Source of the DNA: Rathayibacter sp. VKM Ac-2760
GTDB taxonomy: Bacteria > Actinomycetota > Actinomycetes > Actinomycetales > Microbacteriaceae
DNA: 64,000 bases
Direction: 5' to 3'
Assembly: GCF_009834185.1 (NCBI RefSeq)
Contig: NZ_CP047173.1
Span: forward strand, 2,356,001 to 2,420,000
Shown piece by piece: positions 1-9,375 of this stretch (position 1 is its first letter; each line of letters begins with the position of its first letter). Under the pieces are notes generated by a model. It did not search any database, was not told where the DNA came from, and was given only the letters and a program-made list of their open reading frames with translations. The translations under genes were made by a program, and so were the position numbers.

Positions 1-1358
1 GCGGGCAGCGACGAGGACTCGAGCGCGTTCTTGCGCCGCTGGGTCTCCTTGTGCGCCCGCGCCGAGATCCGCGACTTCATCTCCGCGACGAGCTTCTCGA
101 GCAGCTGCGACATCTGCGCCTTGTCCTCGCGCTTCGTCGAGGCGAACACCGCGCCGAGCGTCGAGGTGATCGTCTGCGCGACGATCGCGCGCACGGCCGG
201 CGTGCCGAGGATCTCCTTGGTCTGGCCCTCGAACTGCGGCTCGGGCAGCCGGACGGTGAGCACCGCGGTGAGGCCGGCGAGCGCGTCGTCCTTCTCCAGC
301 TTGTCCGAGCCGGCCTTGAGCCGACGGGCGTTGGCCTCGACCTGTCCGCGCAGCAGCTTCAGCAGCCCCTGCTCGAACCCGGTCTGGTGGGTGCCGCCCT
401 TGGGCGTCGAGATGATGTTGACGAAGCTGCGCAGCACGGTCTCGTAGCCGGTGCCCCAGCGCAGCGCGATGTCGACCTCGCAGGTGCGCTCGACCTCGGT
501 CGGCACCATCGCGCCGCCGGGGCTGAGCACGGGGACGGTCTCGGTGAAGGTGCCGCTGCCGGTGAGCCTCAGCACGTCGGTGACCGCGGCGTCCGGTGCG
601 AGGAACTCGACGAACTCCGCGATGCCGCCGTCGTAGCGGAACATCTCGGCGCGGCGCTCCTCCTCGCGGTCGTCGACGATGTCGATGGTCAGCCCCGGCA
701 CGAGGAACGCGGTCTGCCGCGCCCGGGACACGAGGTCGTCGGTCTGGAAGGCGGCGCCCTTCGTGAAGATCTGGCGGTCGGCCCAGTAGCGCACGCGCGT
801 GCCGGTGACGCCCTTCTTCACCTTGCCGACGATCTCCAGCTCCGAGCCGTTCTCGAACGGCGAGAACGGCGCGTCCGGAGTGGGCTCCCCCGCGTCGGCG
901 AATCGGCCGGGCTCGCCGCGGTGGAACGACATCCGATAGGTGCGGCCGTCGCGGTCGACCTCGACGTCGAGCCGCTCCGAGAGCGCGTTCACGACCGAGG
1001 CGCCCACGCCGTGCAGTCCGCCCGAGGCGGCGTAGGAGCCGGAGCCGAACTTGCCGCCGGCGTGCAGCTTGGTGAAGACGACCTCGACACCGGAGAGCCC
1101 GGTCTTCGGCTCGATGTCCACCGGGATGCCGCGGGCGCGGTCGCGGACCTCGACGCTGCCGTCCGCGTGCAGCACCACGCTGATCTCCGTGCCGTGCCCG
1201 GCGAGGGCCTCGTCGACCGAGTTGTCGATGACCTCCCACAGGCAGTGCATCAGGCCCCGGGAGTCCGTCGAGCCGATGTACATGCCGGGACGCTTGCGGA
1301 CCGCCTCGAGGCCCTCGAGGACGGAGAGGTGCCGTGCGGAGTAGTCGGTGGAGGCCAT
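1..1358 (-). CDS. parE: DNA topoisomerase IV subunit B (ParE/GyrB family), C-terminal part cut by window edge
   Basis: ATPase subunit of a type IIA topoisomerase that separates linked daughter chromosomes together with ParC. About 452 codons are visible. The N-terminus has the GyrB/ParE signature RKRPGMYIGST, then the GHKL ATP-binding motifs EVIDNSVDEA and GGLHGVGASVVNAL, and near residue 375-385 the QTK loop (EPQFEGQTKEILG). The sequence leaves the window just before the Toprim domain. The position close to sigA favours the second actinobacterial B subunit (ParE) over GyrB, which normally sits near dnaA. ATG at 1358 is preceded after 6 nt by TAAACT, so translation is probably leaderless. The ParE/GyrB distinction is an inference from context. 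Confidence 0.88.
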   Translation of the reverse strand, partial: MASTDYSARHLSVLEGLEAVRKRPGMYIGSTDSRGLMHCLWEVIDNSVDEALAGHGTEISVVLHADGSVEVRDRARGIPVDIEPKTGLSGVEVVFTKLHAGGKFGSGSYAASGGLHGVGASVVNALSERLDVEVDRDGRTYRMSFHRGEPGRFADAGEPTPDAPFSPFENGSELEIVGKVKKGVTGTRVRYWADRQIFTKGAAFQTDDLVSRARQTAFLVPGLTIDIVDDREEERRAEMFRYDGGIAEFVEFLAPDAAVTDVLRLTGSGTFTETVPVLSPGGAMVPTEVERTCEVDIALRWGTGYETVLRSFVNIISTPKGGTHQTGFEQGLLKLLRGQVEANARRLKAGSDKLEKDDALAGLTAVLTVRLPEPQFEGQTKEILGTPAVRAIVAQTITSTLGAVFASTKREDKAQMSQLLEKLVAEMKSRISARAHKETQRRKNALESSSLP

Positions 1359-1364
1359 CCGCTC

Positions 1365-1370
1365 AGTTTA
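1365..1370 (-). promoter_or_regulatory. -10 box for leaderless parE transcript
   Basis: TAAACT fits TANNNT and ends 6 nt before the ATG at 1358, so the transcript is expected to begin at or next to the start codon. Confidence 0.6.
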
Positions 1371-1587
1371 CGGTCGAGGGCCGACTCCCCGGCCGAGGCG
1401 CCCCGGACCGCTCCCGCTCCCGGATCCGCCTGGGAAGTGATCCCGAGGACCTACGCGCAGAGCGAAATGCCACGGGATCGACTCTGCCGGGAAACATCCG
1501 CGTGCTTTGATGGTTGGACCAAGGGAAGGACGGAGCCGAGAGGCCGAGTCCACCGAAGTCGAAGACCCGAGCGCAGGAGGCCACGTC

Positions 1588-1821
1588 ATGTCGACCACAG
1601 CAACCCAGAACGGCGTGGACGAGCTCGCTGGATCGCAGCAGCTCTCCGCGGCAGACCGCTGCGACAGCTGCGGAGCCCAGGCCTACATCCGTGTCGTGGT
1701 GAACAGTGGAGAACTGCTGTTCTGCGCGCACCACGGCAAGAAGTACCAGGAGAAGCTCTCCAGCATCGCCCAGAGCTGGCACGACGAGTCGGCGCGCCTC
1801 TTCGAGGAGCAGCGCCCCTAG
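1588..1821 (+). CDS. Small Cys/His protein, DUF7455-like
   Basis: Protein of 77 residues with DRCDSCGAQAYIRV followed by LLFCAHHGKKY, a CxxC...CxHH arrangement that looks like a small metal site. Proteins of this type are found next to the principal sigma factor gene in many actinobacteria; no biochemical role is known to me. The start at 1588 is chosen because CAGGAGG lies 7 nt upstream (1574-1580); an upstream in-frame ATG at 1507 lacks such a site. It lies between the divergent parE and the convergent gatD-like gene. Identification as the DUF7455 family is from memory of that family's pattern. Confidence 0.8.
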   Translation: MSTTATQNGVDELAGSQQLSAADRCDSCGAQAYIRVVVNSGELLFCAHHGKKYQEKLSSIAQSWHDESARLFEEQRP

Positions 1822-1855
1822 TCCACGACCACTCGTCGGTGGGGAGCGGGACTCC

Positions 1856-2578
1856 CTACCGGCCGACTCCGAGCCGCTTCGCGATCACCTCGCGGGCGGC
1901 TCGAGCTGTCTCATCCGCCGCTCGGATCCGCTCGTCCGTCGCCGAGTAGGTCAGTCCATGACGCTCCGCCACCCGGGCGAGGATCGCGTCCGCGAGGACC
2001 GGGTTCTTCGCGAGGACCGGCCCGTGCAGATGCGTGCCGAGCAGCCCGCCCGCGAGGTAGCCCTCGACGCCGTCGCCGTCTCCCGTGCCGTGCAGCACCC
2101 GGCCGAGCACCTGCGCCGGGTCGAGGCCCTCGAAGCGGCGGGCGTGGTTCTCGAAGCCCACCAGCACACCGGCGGCGGTCTCGACCACGAGGTCGTCCGT
2201 CGTCCGCTCCGCCGTCACCGCCCGGCCGGGGAACACGCCGAGGCCGTCGACGACACCGGCCGGAGTCCGGAACGACTCGGCGAGCAGCTCCCACCCCGCG
2301 CCGACGGCGACGACCTCCGTGCCGGAGCCCGCCCAGTCCTGCACGGCGTCGCGCACGGAGCGCAGCAGCTCGAGCACGCCCGGCAGATCCTCCTCGGCTC
2401 CGGTGCCGGCGACGAGCACATCGGGGCGCGCAGCGAAGTCGCCGGCCTCGCGCAGCGGCAGCACCCGGGTCTCGAGCCCGGCCCAGCCGGCGCGGGCCGC
2501 GAGGACGCGCGCGTTCGCCGCGTCGCCGTTGCTGTCCAGGACGTCGGGCGCGAGCACGCCGATCAGGAGGGTGGTCAC
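1856..2578 (-). CDS. GatD-like glutamine amidotransferase homologue lacking the catalytic cysteine
   Basis: Protein of 240 residues resembling GatD, the glutaminase partner of MurT that amidates D-Glu of lipid II in Gram-positive bacteria. Family features kept are the N-terminal NGDAANARVLAARAGW (usual form YGDRGN...L..RA.WRG), GFENHARR near residue 141 and GTHLHGP with H183/H185. The nucleophile motif normally read as ICGGYQ is VGAGWE here, with Gly at position 93 where Cys is expected, and the usual GGGQD.EQ segment is GTGAEED. The protein has no Cys anywhere. Its start overlaps the murT-like stop by 4 nt (ATGA), so the pair is probably translationally coupled. Glutaminase activity is therefore unlikely; a structural or substrate-binding role is inferred. 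Confidence 0.82.
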   Translation of the reverse strand: MTTLLIGVLAPDVLDSNGDAANARVLAARAGWAGLETRVLPLREAGDFAARPDVLVAGTGAEEDLPGVLELLRSVRDAVQDWAGSGTEVVAVGAGWELLAESFRTPAGVVDGLGVFPGRAVTAERTTDDLVVETAAGVLVGFENHARRFEGLDPAQVLGRVLHGTGDGDGVEGYLAGGLLGTHLHGPVLAKNPVLADAILARVAERHGLTYSATDERIRAADETARAAREVIAKRLGVGR

Positions 2579-3840
2579 GCGGTCTCCTCGCGGTTGGAGG
2601 CGAGCTGGAGATGAGCGCGCGTGCGCCGCATCGAGTCGGCGGAGAAGACGATCGTCTTCCTGCCGTGCGCGGGTGCGGGCAGTGCGAGGAAGGAGTCGAG
2701 CGCCCGGCCGAGGTCGTCGTCGACCGCGTCGATCGCCACCCCGTCGTAGCGCAGCTGCAGCGCCGCCTCGTGCGCCTTCGAGCCGGAGACGACGCGCACC
2801 CGCCCGAGCCGCGCGGTGTCGACCGGCCAGAAGTAGGAGGGGTCGCGCACGTCGGAGCCGATCGCCAGCATGATCTGCTCGGTGCCCTCCGGGATCTCGG
2901 CGATGTTGAGCCGGTAGCTCGCCGGGTTCTGCACCAGGACGAACTCGACCTCCTGGCCGCGGACCGTCACGATCTCGCCGCGCCCGAAGACGGGGTCGAT
3001 CGAGGAGAGCGCGGTCGCGGTCGTCGCCGGGAGGAAGCGGCTGCCGAGTATCGCGCGCGCCGCGGAGACCGCCGAGGCCGCGTCGACGGCGTAGTGCACG
3101 CCGCGGGCGGGGAGGCGGACGTCGAGCGTGTCGCCGTCGCTCACGACGGTCGCGCTCGCGCCGCTGGTCGATTCGACGACGGTCGTCGCGCGTCCCTCCT
3201 GGACCTCGGCGTCGGCGGCGTAGCCGAGGCCGCCGACGGCGCCGTCGCGGACGGCGGATGAGACGCCGTACCAGCGGACGCGATCGGCCGGCAGGCTCGT
3301 GGCGATGTCGGCGACGTGCCGGTCGTCCGCGTTCAGGACGACGGGACCCGTGGCCCGCAGCGCGATCGTCGAGAGCATCCGGGCGACCATCGCGGGGTCG
3401 AAGAACCGGTCGATCTGGTCGACGACGACGTTGGTCAGCAGGACGACGCGCGGGCTCATCCGCGGCGCGAGGCGCGCGCCGTGGCCCTCGTCCATCTCGA
3501 GGACGGCGATGTCCGCGTCGATGCGGCCGCGCAGGTCCGTTCGCTCGAGCAGGGCGGAGGTGAGCCCCTGCGCGATGTTGGCGGTGGAGGGGTTGGTGAA
3601 CACCCGGAGGCCGTGCGCTCGCAGGACCGCGACGAGCATCTTGGTCGTCGTCGACTTGCCGGCCGAACCGGTGACGACGACGAGCCCGTCGGCGAAGCCG
3701 TCGAGCACCGCCGGGAGGAAGCCCGGCGCGAGACGGTTCACCACGAGTCCGGGCACGGCGGAGCCCCCGCCGGGCTTGCGGACGCGCGCTGCGAACCGAG
3801 CGGCCCTCCCGAGGAGGACCGCCGGCGCGTAGCGGATCAC
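2575..3840 (-). CDS. MurT-like Mur-ligase family protein without the zinc ribbon
   Basis: Protein of 421 residues. Mur ligase central domain with ATP-binding loop GSAGKSTTT (58-66), a central-domain motif around VVLNADD (167-173), and a C-terminal MurT-type domain with VQNPASYR (303-310) and DPSYFWPVD (333-341). MurT enzymes normally carry a Cys4 zinc ribbon inserted after the WYG segment (about residues 190-235) and a C-terminal NPAGFNE / DGRDxSWxxD pattern. Here the protein has no Cys at all and both C-terminal motifs are altered. GTG start at 3840 with GGAG inside the end of sigA, 4 nt after its stop: sigA, this gene and the gatD-like gene form one operon. It likely acts on peptidoglycan precursors in the cytoplasm; the amine it uses is an open question. 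Confidence 0.83.
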   Translation of the reverse strand: MIRYAPAVLLGRAARFAARVRKPGGGSAVPGLVVNRLAPGFLPAVLDGFADGLVVVTGSAGKSTTTKMLVAVLRAHGLRVFTNPSTANIAQGLTSALLERTDLRGRIDADIAVLEMDEGHGARLAPRMSPRVVLLTNVVVDQIDRFFDPAMVARMLSTIALRATGPVVLNADDRHVADIATSLPADRVRWYGVSSAVRDGAVGGLGYAADAEVQEGRATTVVESTSGASATVVSDGDTLDVRLPARGVHYAVDAASAVSAARAILGSRFLPATTATALSSIDPVFGRGEIVTVRGQEVEFVLVQNPASYRLNIAEIPEGTEQIMLAIGSDVRDPSYFWPVDTARLGRVRVVSGSKAHEAALQLRYDGVAIDAVDDDLGRALDSFLALPAPAHGRKTIVFSADSMRRTRAHLQLASNREETA

Positions 3841-3844
3841 CGGT

Positions 3845-5128
<1,284 letters not shown>

Positions 5129-5332
5129 GGCGGCACCTCTCCATCCGTTGCGTCCCGGCTGCGGACGGCGCCGGGAGGGGCGTCGACCGTCGGTGGGCAT
5201 TACGAGGACCCATGTCAAGTCGAAGGCCTTGCACGCCCGACGTGGGCACGGTGCTCCTCGACCCGAACGGGTCCTATTGACAATTATTGCACGCCTGAGT
5301 AGTGCGGCCGTGCGCTCGGGTGCTGCAGGCGG

Positions 5333-6661
5333 TCAGCGCCCCGCACGACCACGGCGGAGACGGTCGTTCAATGCAACCCAGAGGGGGGCCACTGTTATTC
5401 CCTCGTCCTCCGCGAGTCGGCGCCTGGTCCGGCGGCGCGCGGTGATCAGCCCGATCACTCCGGCGCCGACGACGACGTACTGGATGCACCAGGCGAGCCG
5501 GAAATGGTCCATCGAGTAGAGCTGCGCCGAGTCGGCGCCCGGTCCGGCCAGCGAGTCGAGCAGCAGCCCCATCAGGAACATCATCGTGAAGCTCGCGAGG
5601 AAGCCGCCGACGTTGACGACGCCGTTCGCCGCGCCGAGGCTGCGCGAGGGGTTGAAGGTGCGGGCGAAGTCGAAGCCGATCATCGAGCCCGGTCCCCCGG
5701 CGCCGATCACGACGAGCAGGAGCACGATCAGCCAGTAGGGCGGCACGCCCGGCCAGAGCAGGACGACGGTCCAGGCGACCGCCATGCACGAGACGATGCC
5801 GAGCACGAGGTTGCTCCGGCGCATCGGGTGCCGCGCGGTGAGCACGCCCAGGATCGGGCCGACGACGATGCCCGCGACGACGACGATGGTCAGCGTCGGA
5901 GCGGCGACGCTCGGTGCGAGGCCGATGGCGTAGACGAGGAACGGGTAGCCCCAGAGCAGTGTGAACACGGTGCCGGAGGACTGCGTGACGAAGTGCGACC
6001 AGAAGCCCAGCTGCGTGCCCGGGCGCCGCAGGCTCACGCCGAGCTGAGCGACGGTGGCGCGCAGCGTCGGCGGCACGAGCACGATCGGCTCGGTGCGGGG
6101 CGGGACGTCGGAGATCAGCAGCAGCACGCCCAGGAGCGCCACCGCACCGATCCCGGCGACGGACAGGAAGGCCGGTGTCCAGCCCGCCGCGTGCAGGATC
6201 GCGGCGAACGGCAGTGCCGACAGGATCTGTCCGACCTGGCCGATGTTGCCGATCCACTGCGAGAGCTGCGGCACGATCGGACCGCTGAACCAGGTCACGG
6301 TGAGCCGGATGACCGAGGTGAAGATGGCGGCGTCACCCGCGCCGACCAGGATCCGGCCGACGATCGCGACGCCGAGCGTAGGCGCGAAGGCCAGGACGAT
6401 CTGGCCGACCATCATCAGCGCGGTGCCGCTGAGGATCAGCGTCTTCGGGCCGAAGCGGTCGATCAGGATGCCGACGGGGATCTGCATCCCCGCGTAGACG
6501 ATCAGCTGGACGACGGCCAGCGAGGAGAGCATCGCGGCCGAGATGCCGAACCGCTCCGCCGCGTCGACGCCCGCCACTCCGAGCGTCGTCCGGTCGAGGA
6601 CGGCGACCAGATACGCGAAGGCTCCGGCCCCGAAGACGAACCAGGCTCGACGAGATCGCAC
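5333..6661 (-). CDS. MFS transporter
   Basis: Predicted 442-residue inner-membrane protein with about 12 hydrophobic helices. After the first helix comes the stretch DRTTLGVAGVDAAERFGISA and then the MFS loop motif IPVGILIDRFGPKTLI (the G..aDr.Grr signature between helices 2 and 3). Substrate cannot be told from the sequence; sugar phosphate, nitrate-type or drug carriers share this layout. GTG at 6661 is the most upstream start that does not run into the PAC2 gene, but no clear ribosome site precedes it, so the start is uncertain. Its end is Arg-rich (LNDRLRRGRAGR), consistent with a cytoplasmic tail. Confidence 0.82.
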   Translation of the reverse strand: MRSRRAWFVFGAGAFAYLVAVLDRTTLGVAGVDAAERFGISAAMLSSLAVVQLIVYAGMQIPVGILIDRFGPKTLILSGTALMMVGQIVLAFAPTLGVAIVGRILVGAGDAAIFTSVIRLTVTWFSGPIVPQLSQWIGNIGQVGQILSALPFAAILHAAGWTPAFLSVAGIGAVALLGVLLLISDVPPRTEPIVLVPPTLRATVAQLGVSLRRPGTQLGFWSHFVTQSSGTVFTLLWGYPFLVYAIGLAPSVAAPTLTIVVVAGIVVGPILGVLTARHPMRRSNLVLGIVSCMAVAWTVVLLWPGVPPYWLIVLLLVVIGAGGPGSMIGFDFARTFNPSRSLGAANGVVNVGGFLASFTMMFLMGLLLDSLAGPGADSAQLYSMDHFRLAWCIQYVVVGAGVIGLITARRRTRRRLAEDEGITVAPLWVALNDRLRRGRAGR

Positions 6662-6717
6662 TCGCCAGAGACTACCAAGCGCGCCGCGTCCGCTCGGCGG
6701 CTGCGGGCGCCGAACGG

Positions 6718-7641
6718 CTACGGAGCGGTCGGCTCGTCGCCCGGGCGCTTGATCGCGAGGAACTTCTCCAGCTCGGCCGCGAGCACGTCGGCGCTCGGGA
6801 CGAAGCCGTCCTCGTCGGTGAGCGGCGAACGCAGGCTCGTCCCCTCCATGTAGGTGTCGTGGCGGGACTCGAGCGCCGAGACCAGCTTCTGCAGCTCCTC
6901 GTTGCCGCCGACCTGCTCGTCGACCTTCGCGAGGAACTCGCGCCCGCTCTCGCGCAGGCTGTCGGTCGGGAAGATCAACCCGGTCGAGGCCGAGATGCTC
7001 TCGAGCGCGGCGACGGCCGCCTGCGGGTACGCGGTGTCCGAGAGGTAGTGCGGGATGAGCAGCGCGAAGCCGACGGCGGGCAGACCGCGGTCGTAGAGGC
7101 GCAGTTCGAGCAGGTGCAGCACGTTCGAGGGGACCTGGGTGTGCGGCTTCCAGACCGACATCGCCTCGATCAGGTCCTCGCGGTTTCCGCTGACCGTGAC
7201 GCCCACCGGGCGGGTGTGCGGGACGGGCATCGGGATGGCGTGCACCCAGGTGGTGCTCGCGACCTCGAGCCGGTCGATCAGGCCGAGGACTGCGCGGGTG
7301 AAGCGCTCCCACTGGAAGTCCGGCTCGAAGCCGGTGAGCAGCAGGAACGGCTGGTGCAGCTCGTCGTGCGTGAGCGAGAGGCGGAGGGTCGCCGGGCTGT
7401 AGTCGGCGAGGTGGTCCTGATCGAAGGTGATGATCGGCCGCCGTGCGCGGTAGTCGAGGAGCTGGTCGCGGTCGAACTCGACGATCGTGCGGTGCTCGAG
7501 CGTGCCGTGCAGGTGCTCGAGGAGCTGGCCGACCGCGCCACCGGCGTCCGCGAATCCGGTGAGGCCGGCGACGAGGTGGAGCCCCCGCGGGACGTCGTCG
7601 AGGTCGCCCTCGATCGCGAACAGGTCTGCAGGATCCGGCAT
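6718..7641 (-). CDS. PAC2 family protein
   Basis: Protein of 307 residues of the PAC2 (proteasome assembly chaperone 2) family, common in actinobacteria and of unsettled function there. The family pattern is visible as LHLVAGLTGFADAGGAVGQ near the N-terminus, RPIITFDQDHLADY, LLLTGFEPDFQWERF, IPMPVPHTRP.GVTV and VGFALLIPHYLSDTAYPQA. ATG at 7641 is preceded after 7 nt by TAGGGT, suggesting a leaderless mRNA. The open frame continues upstream for more than 1,500 codons only because it is antisense to three plus-strand genes. An MFS gene follows after 56 nt. Confidence 0.88.
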   Translation of the reverse strand: MPDPADLFAIEGDLDDVPRGLHLVAGLTGFADAGGAVGQLLEHLHGTLEHRTIVEFDRDQLLDYRARRPIITFDQDHLADYSPATLRLSLTHDELHQPFLLLTGFEPDFQWERFTRAVLGLIDRLEVASTTWVHAIPMPVPHTRPVGVTVSGNREDLIEAMSVWKPHTQVPSNVLHLLELRLYDRGLPAVGFALLIPHYLSDTAYPQAAVAALESISASTGLIFPTDSLRESGREFLAKVDEQVGGNEELQKLVSALESRHDTYMEGTSLRSPLTDEDGFVPSADVLAAELEKFLAIKRPGDEPTAP

Positions 7642-7648
7642 GCGATCA

Positions 7649-7654
7649 ACCCTA
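7649..7654 (-). promoter_or_regulatory. -10 box for leaderless PAC2 transcript
   Basis: TAGGGT on the minus strand, 7 nt before the ATG at 7641. Confidence 0.55.
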
Positions 7655-7742
7655 GACGGCCGCGACGGGGCACCTCCCGGGTGGGGCTGAGCCCTGAGCG
7701 AACAGCGGCTCCGGGGCGGCGGGGAGCCCCGCGAGCCGCGCC

Positions 7743-7748
7743 TAGCAT
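7743..7748 (+). promoter_or_regulatory. -10 box for leaderless pepA transcript
   Basis: TAGCAT, 7 nt before the ATG at 7756; no ribosome binding site precedes that ATG. Confidence 0.6.
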
Positions 7749-7755
7749 TGCGCTC

Positions 7756-9264
7756 ATGCCCCTCTCCTCTCTCGAGTACGCGACCGTTCCCGCCTCCGAC
7801 CTCGACACCGGCGCCCTCGTCCTCGGCGTCGCACCCGGACCGGACGGCCCGCGCCTCGTCGGCGTCGACGGCTTCGACGAGCTCGCCGCGGCCCTGCCCG
7901 CGCTCGGAGTGACCGGTGCCGCGGAGTCCCTGACGCGAGTGCCCTCCACCGTCCGCGCGGGCGTCGTCGTGCTCGTCGGTCTCGGCTCGGCCGAGCCGGA
8001 CGCGAGCGTCCTGCGCAGCGCCGCCGGTCTCGCCGTCCGCAGCCTCGCAGGCACCTCCTCCGTCGCTCTCGCGCTGCCGACCGCCGGCGAGGGCGCGCTC
8101 CCGGCCGTGGCCGAGGGCGCAGCGCTCGGCTCGTACAGCTACACCGCGTTCCGCAGCAGCACCCTCGGCTCGCTGAAGACCCCGGTCGAGCGCGTGGTGC
8201 TCGTGACGAGCGACGGCGCGGACGACCCGGCCGTCCTCGAGCGCGCACTGGTCGTCGGCCGCGCGGTCGCCGCGGTGAAGGACCTGGTCAACGCGCCGCC
8301 GTCGCACCTCTACCCGCAGACGCTGGCCGAGGCCGTGCAGGAGGGAGTCGAGGGACTGCCGCTCGAGGTCACGGTCTGGGACGAGGACGCGCTCGCGGCC
8401 GACGGCTTCGGCGGCATCCTCGGCGTCGGCAGCGGCTCCTCCCGGCCGCCGCGACTCGTCAAGATCGCCTACTCCCCCGCGATCGCGGCGGAGCAGGCGG
8501 CGCCGAAGCACCTCGCGCTCGTCGGCAAGGGCATCACCTTCGACAGCGGCGGGCTCTCGCTCAAGCCGCCGGCCTCGATGATCGGCATGAAGGACGACAT
8601 GACCGGCGCGGCCACGGTCTACGCCGTCGTGCGCGCGGTCGCCGAGCTGCGGCTCCCCGTGCGGGTCACCGCCTGGCTCTGCATCGCGGAGAACATGCCG
8701 TCCGGCACCGCCATCCGCCCGAACGACGTCCTCACCATCCGCGGCGGCAAGACCGTCGAGGTGCTCAACACCGACGCAGAGGGCCGCCTCGTGCTCGCCG
8801 ACGGACTCGTCGCGGCGAGCGAGGAGCAGCCCGATGCGATCGTGGACGTGGCGACGCTCACCGGCGCCGCGGTGGTCGCGCTCGGCAACCGCTACACCGG
8901 CGCGTTCGGCGACGACGAGCTCGTCGCGACGGTGCTCGAATCCGCCCGTCGCACCGGCGAGCTCTTCTGGCACATGCCGCTCCCCGCCGAGCTCCGCCCG
9001 CTGCTCAACTCGGAGATCGCCGACATCGCCAACATCAAGCCGGGCAACACCGCCGGCGGCATGCTGATCGCCGCGCACTTCCTCCGCGAGTTCGTCGGCA
9101 CGCGCGGCGAGGGCGCGGAGGCGACGCCGATCCCGTGGGTCCACCTCGACATCGCGGGTCCGGCGAACAACGGCGGCGGCGCCTACGGCTTCACCGGGAC
9201 GGGGCCCACCGGCGTCTCGGTCCGCGCCCTCCTCGCCCTGGCCGAGGGCCTGGCGAGCGCGTAG
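7756..9264 (+). CDS. pepA: Leucyl aminopeptidase (M17 family)
   Basis: Cytoplasmic dimetal aminopeptidase, 502 residues, that removes N-terminal amino acids from peptides. The C-terminal catalytic domain has LVGKGITFDSGGLSLKP (metal-binding Lys and Asp) and the M17 signature NTDAEGRLVLADGL. The smaller N-terminal domain is typical in length. The start at 7756 is supported by a -10 box 7 nt upstream. lpdA follows after 111 nt, behind its own possible -10 box (TAGGGT, 9265-9270). Confidence 0.96.
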   Translation: MPLSSLEYATVPASDLDTGALVLGVAPGPDGPRLVGVDGFDELAAALPALGVTGAAESLTRVPSTVRAGVVVLVGLGSAEPDASVLRSAAGLAVRSLAGTSSVALALPTAGEGALPAVAEGAALGSYSYTAFRSSTLGSLKTPVERVVLVTSDGADDPAVLERALVVGRAVAAVKDLVNAPPSHLYPQTLAEAVQEGVEGLPLEVTVWDEDALAADGFGGILGVGSGSSRPPRLVKIAYSPAIAAEQAAPKHLALVGKGITFDSGGLSLKPPASMIGMKDDMTGAATVYAVVRAVAELRLPVRVTAWLCIAENMPSGTAIRPNDVLTIRGGKTVEVLNTDAEGRLVLADGLVAASEEQPDAIVDVATLTGAAVVALGNRYTGAFGDDELVATVLESARRTGELFWHMPLPAELRPLLNSEIADIANIKPGNTAGGMLIAAHFLREFVGTRGEGAEATPIPWVHLDIAGPANNGGGAYGFTGTGPTGVSVRALLALAEGLASA

Positions 9265-9375
9265 TAGGGTCGACGGGGCGGGATCCTCCGCCTCGTCCCC
9301 CCTTCGAACGGCCGTGCGCACCGCGCCGGAGCCGATGGAGGCGAGGGGAACCGCACGTCGCAAGGGAGTCACTGG

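Noticed and set aside
51..1949. Long plus-strand open frame of 632 codons over parE and its flank
   Set aside because: It is antisense to a clear ParE/GyrB sequence and consists of low-complexity Arg/Glu/Leu text typical of high-G+C shadow frames.
5256..5300. TTGACA near 5276 as a plus-strand promoter
   Set aside because: No acceptable -10 at 16-18 nt and no plus-strand gene follows; it lies in the region upstream of sigA on the other strand.
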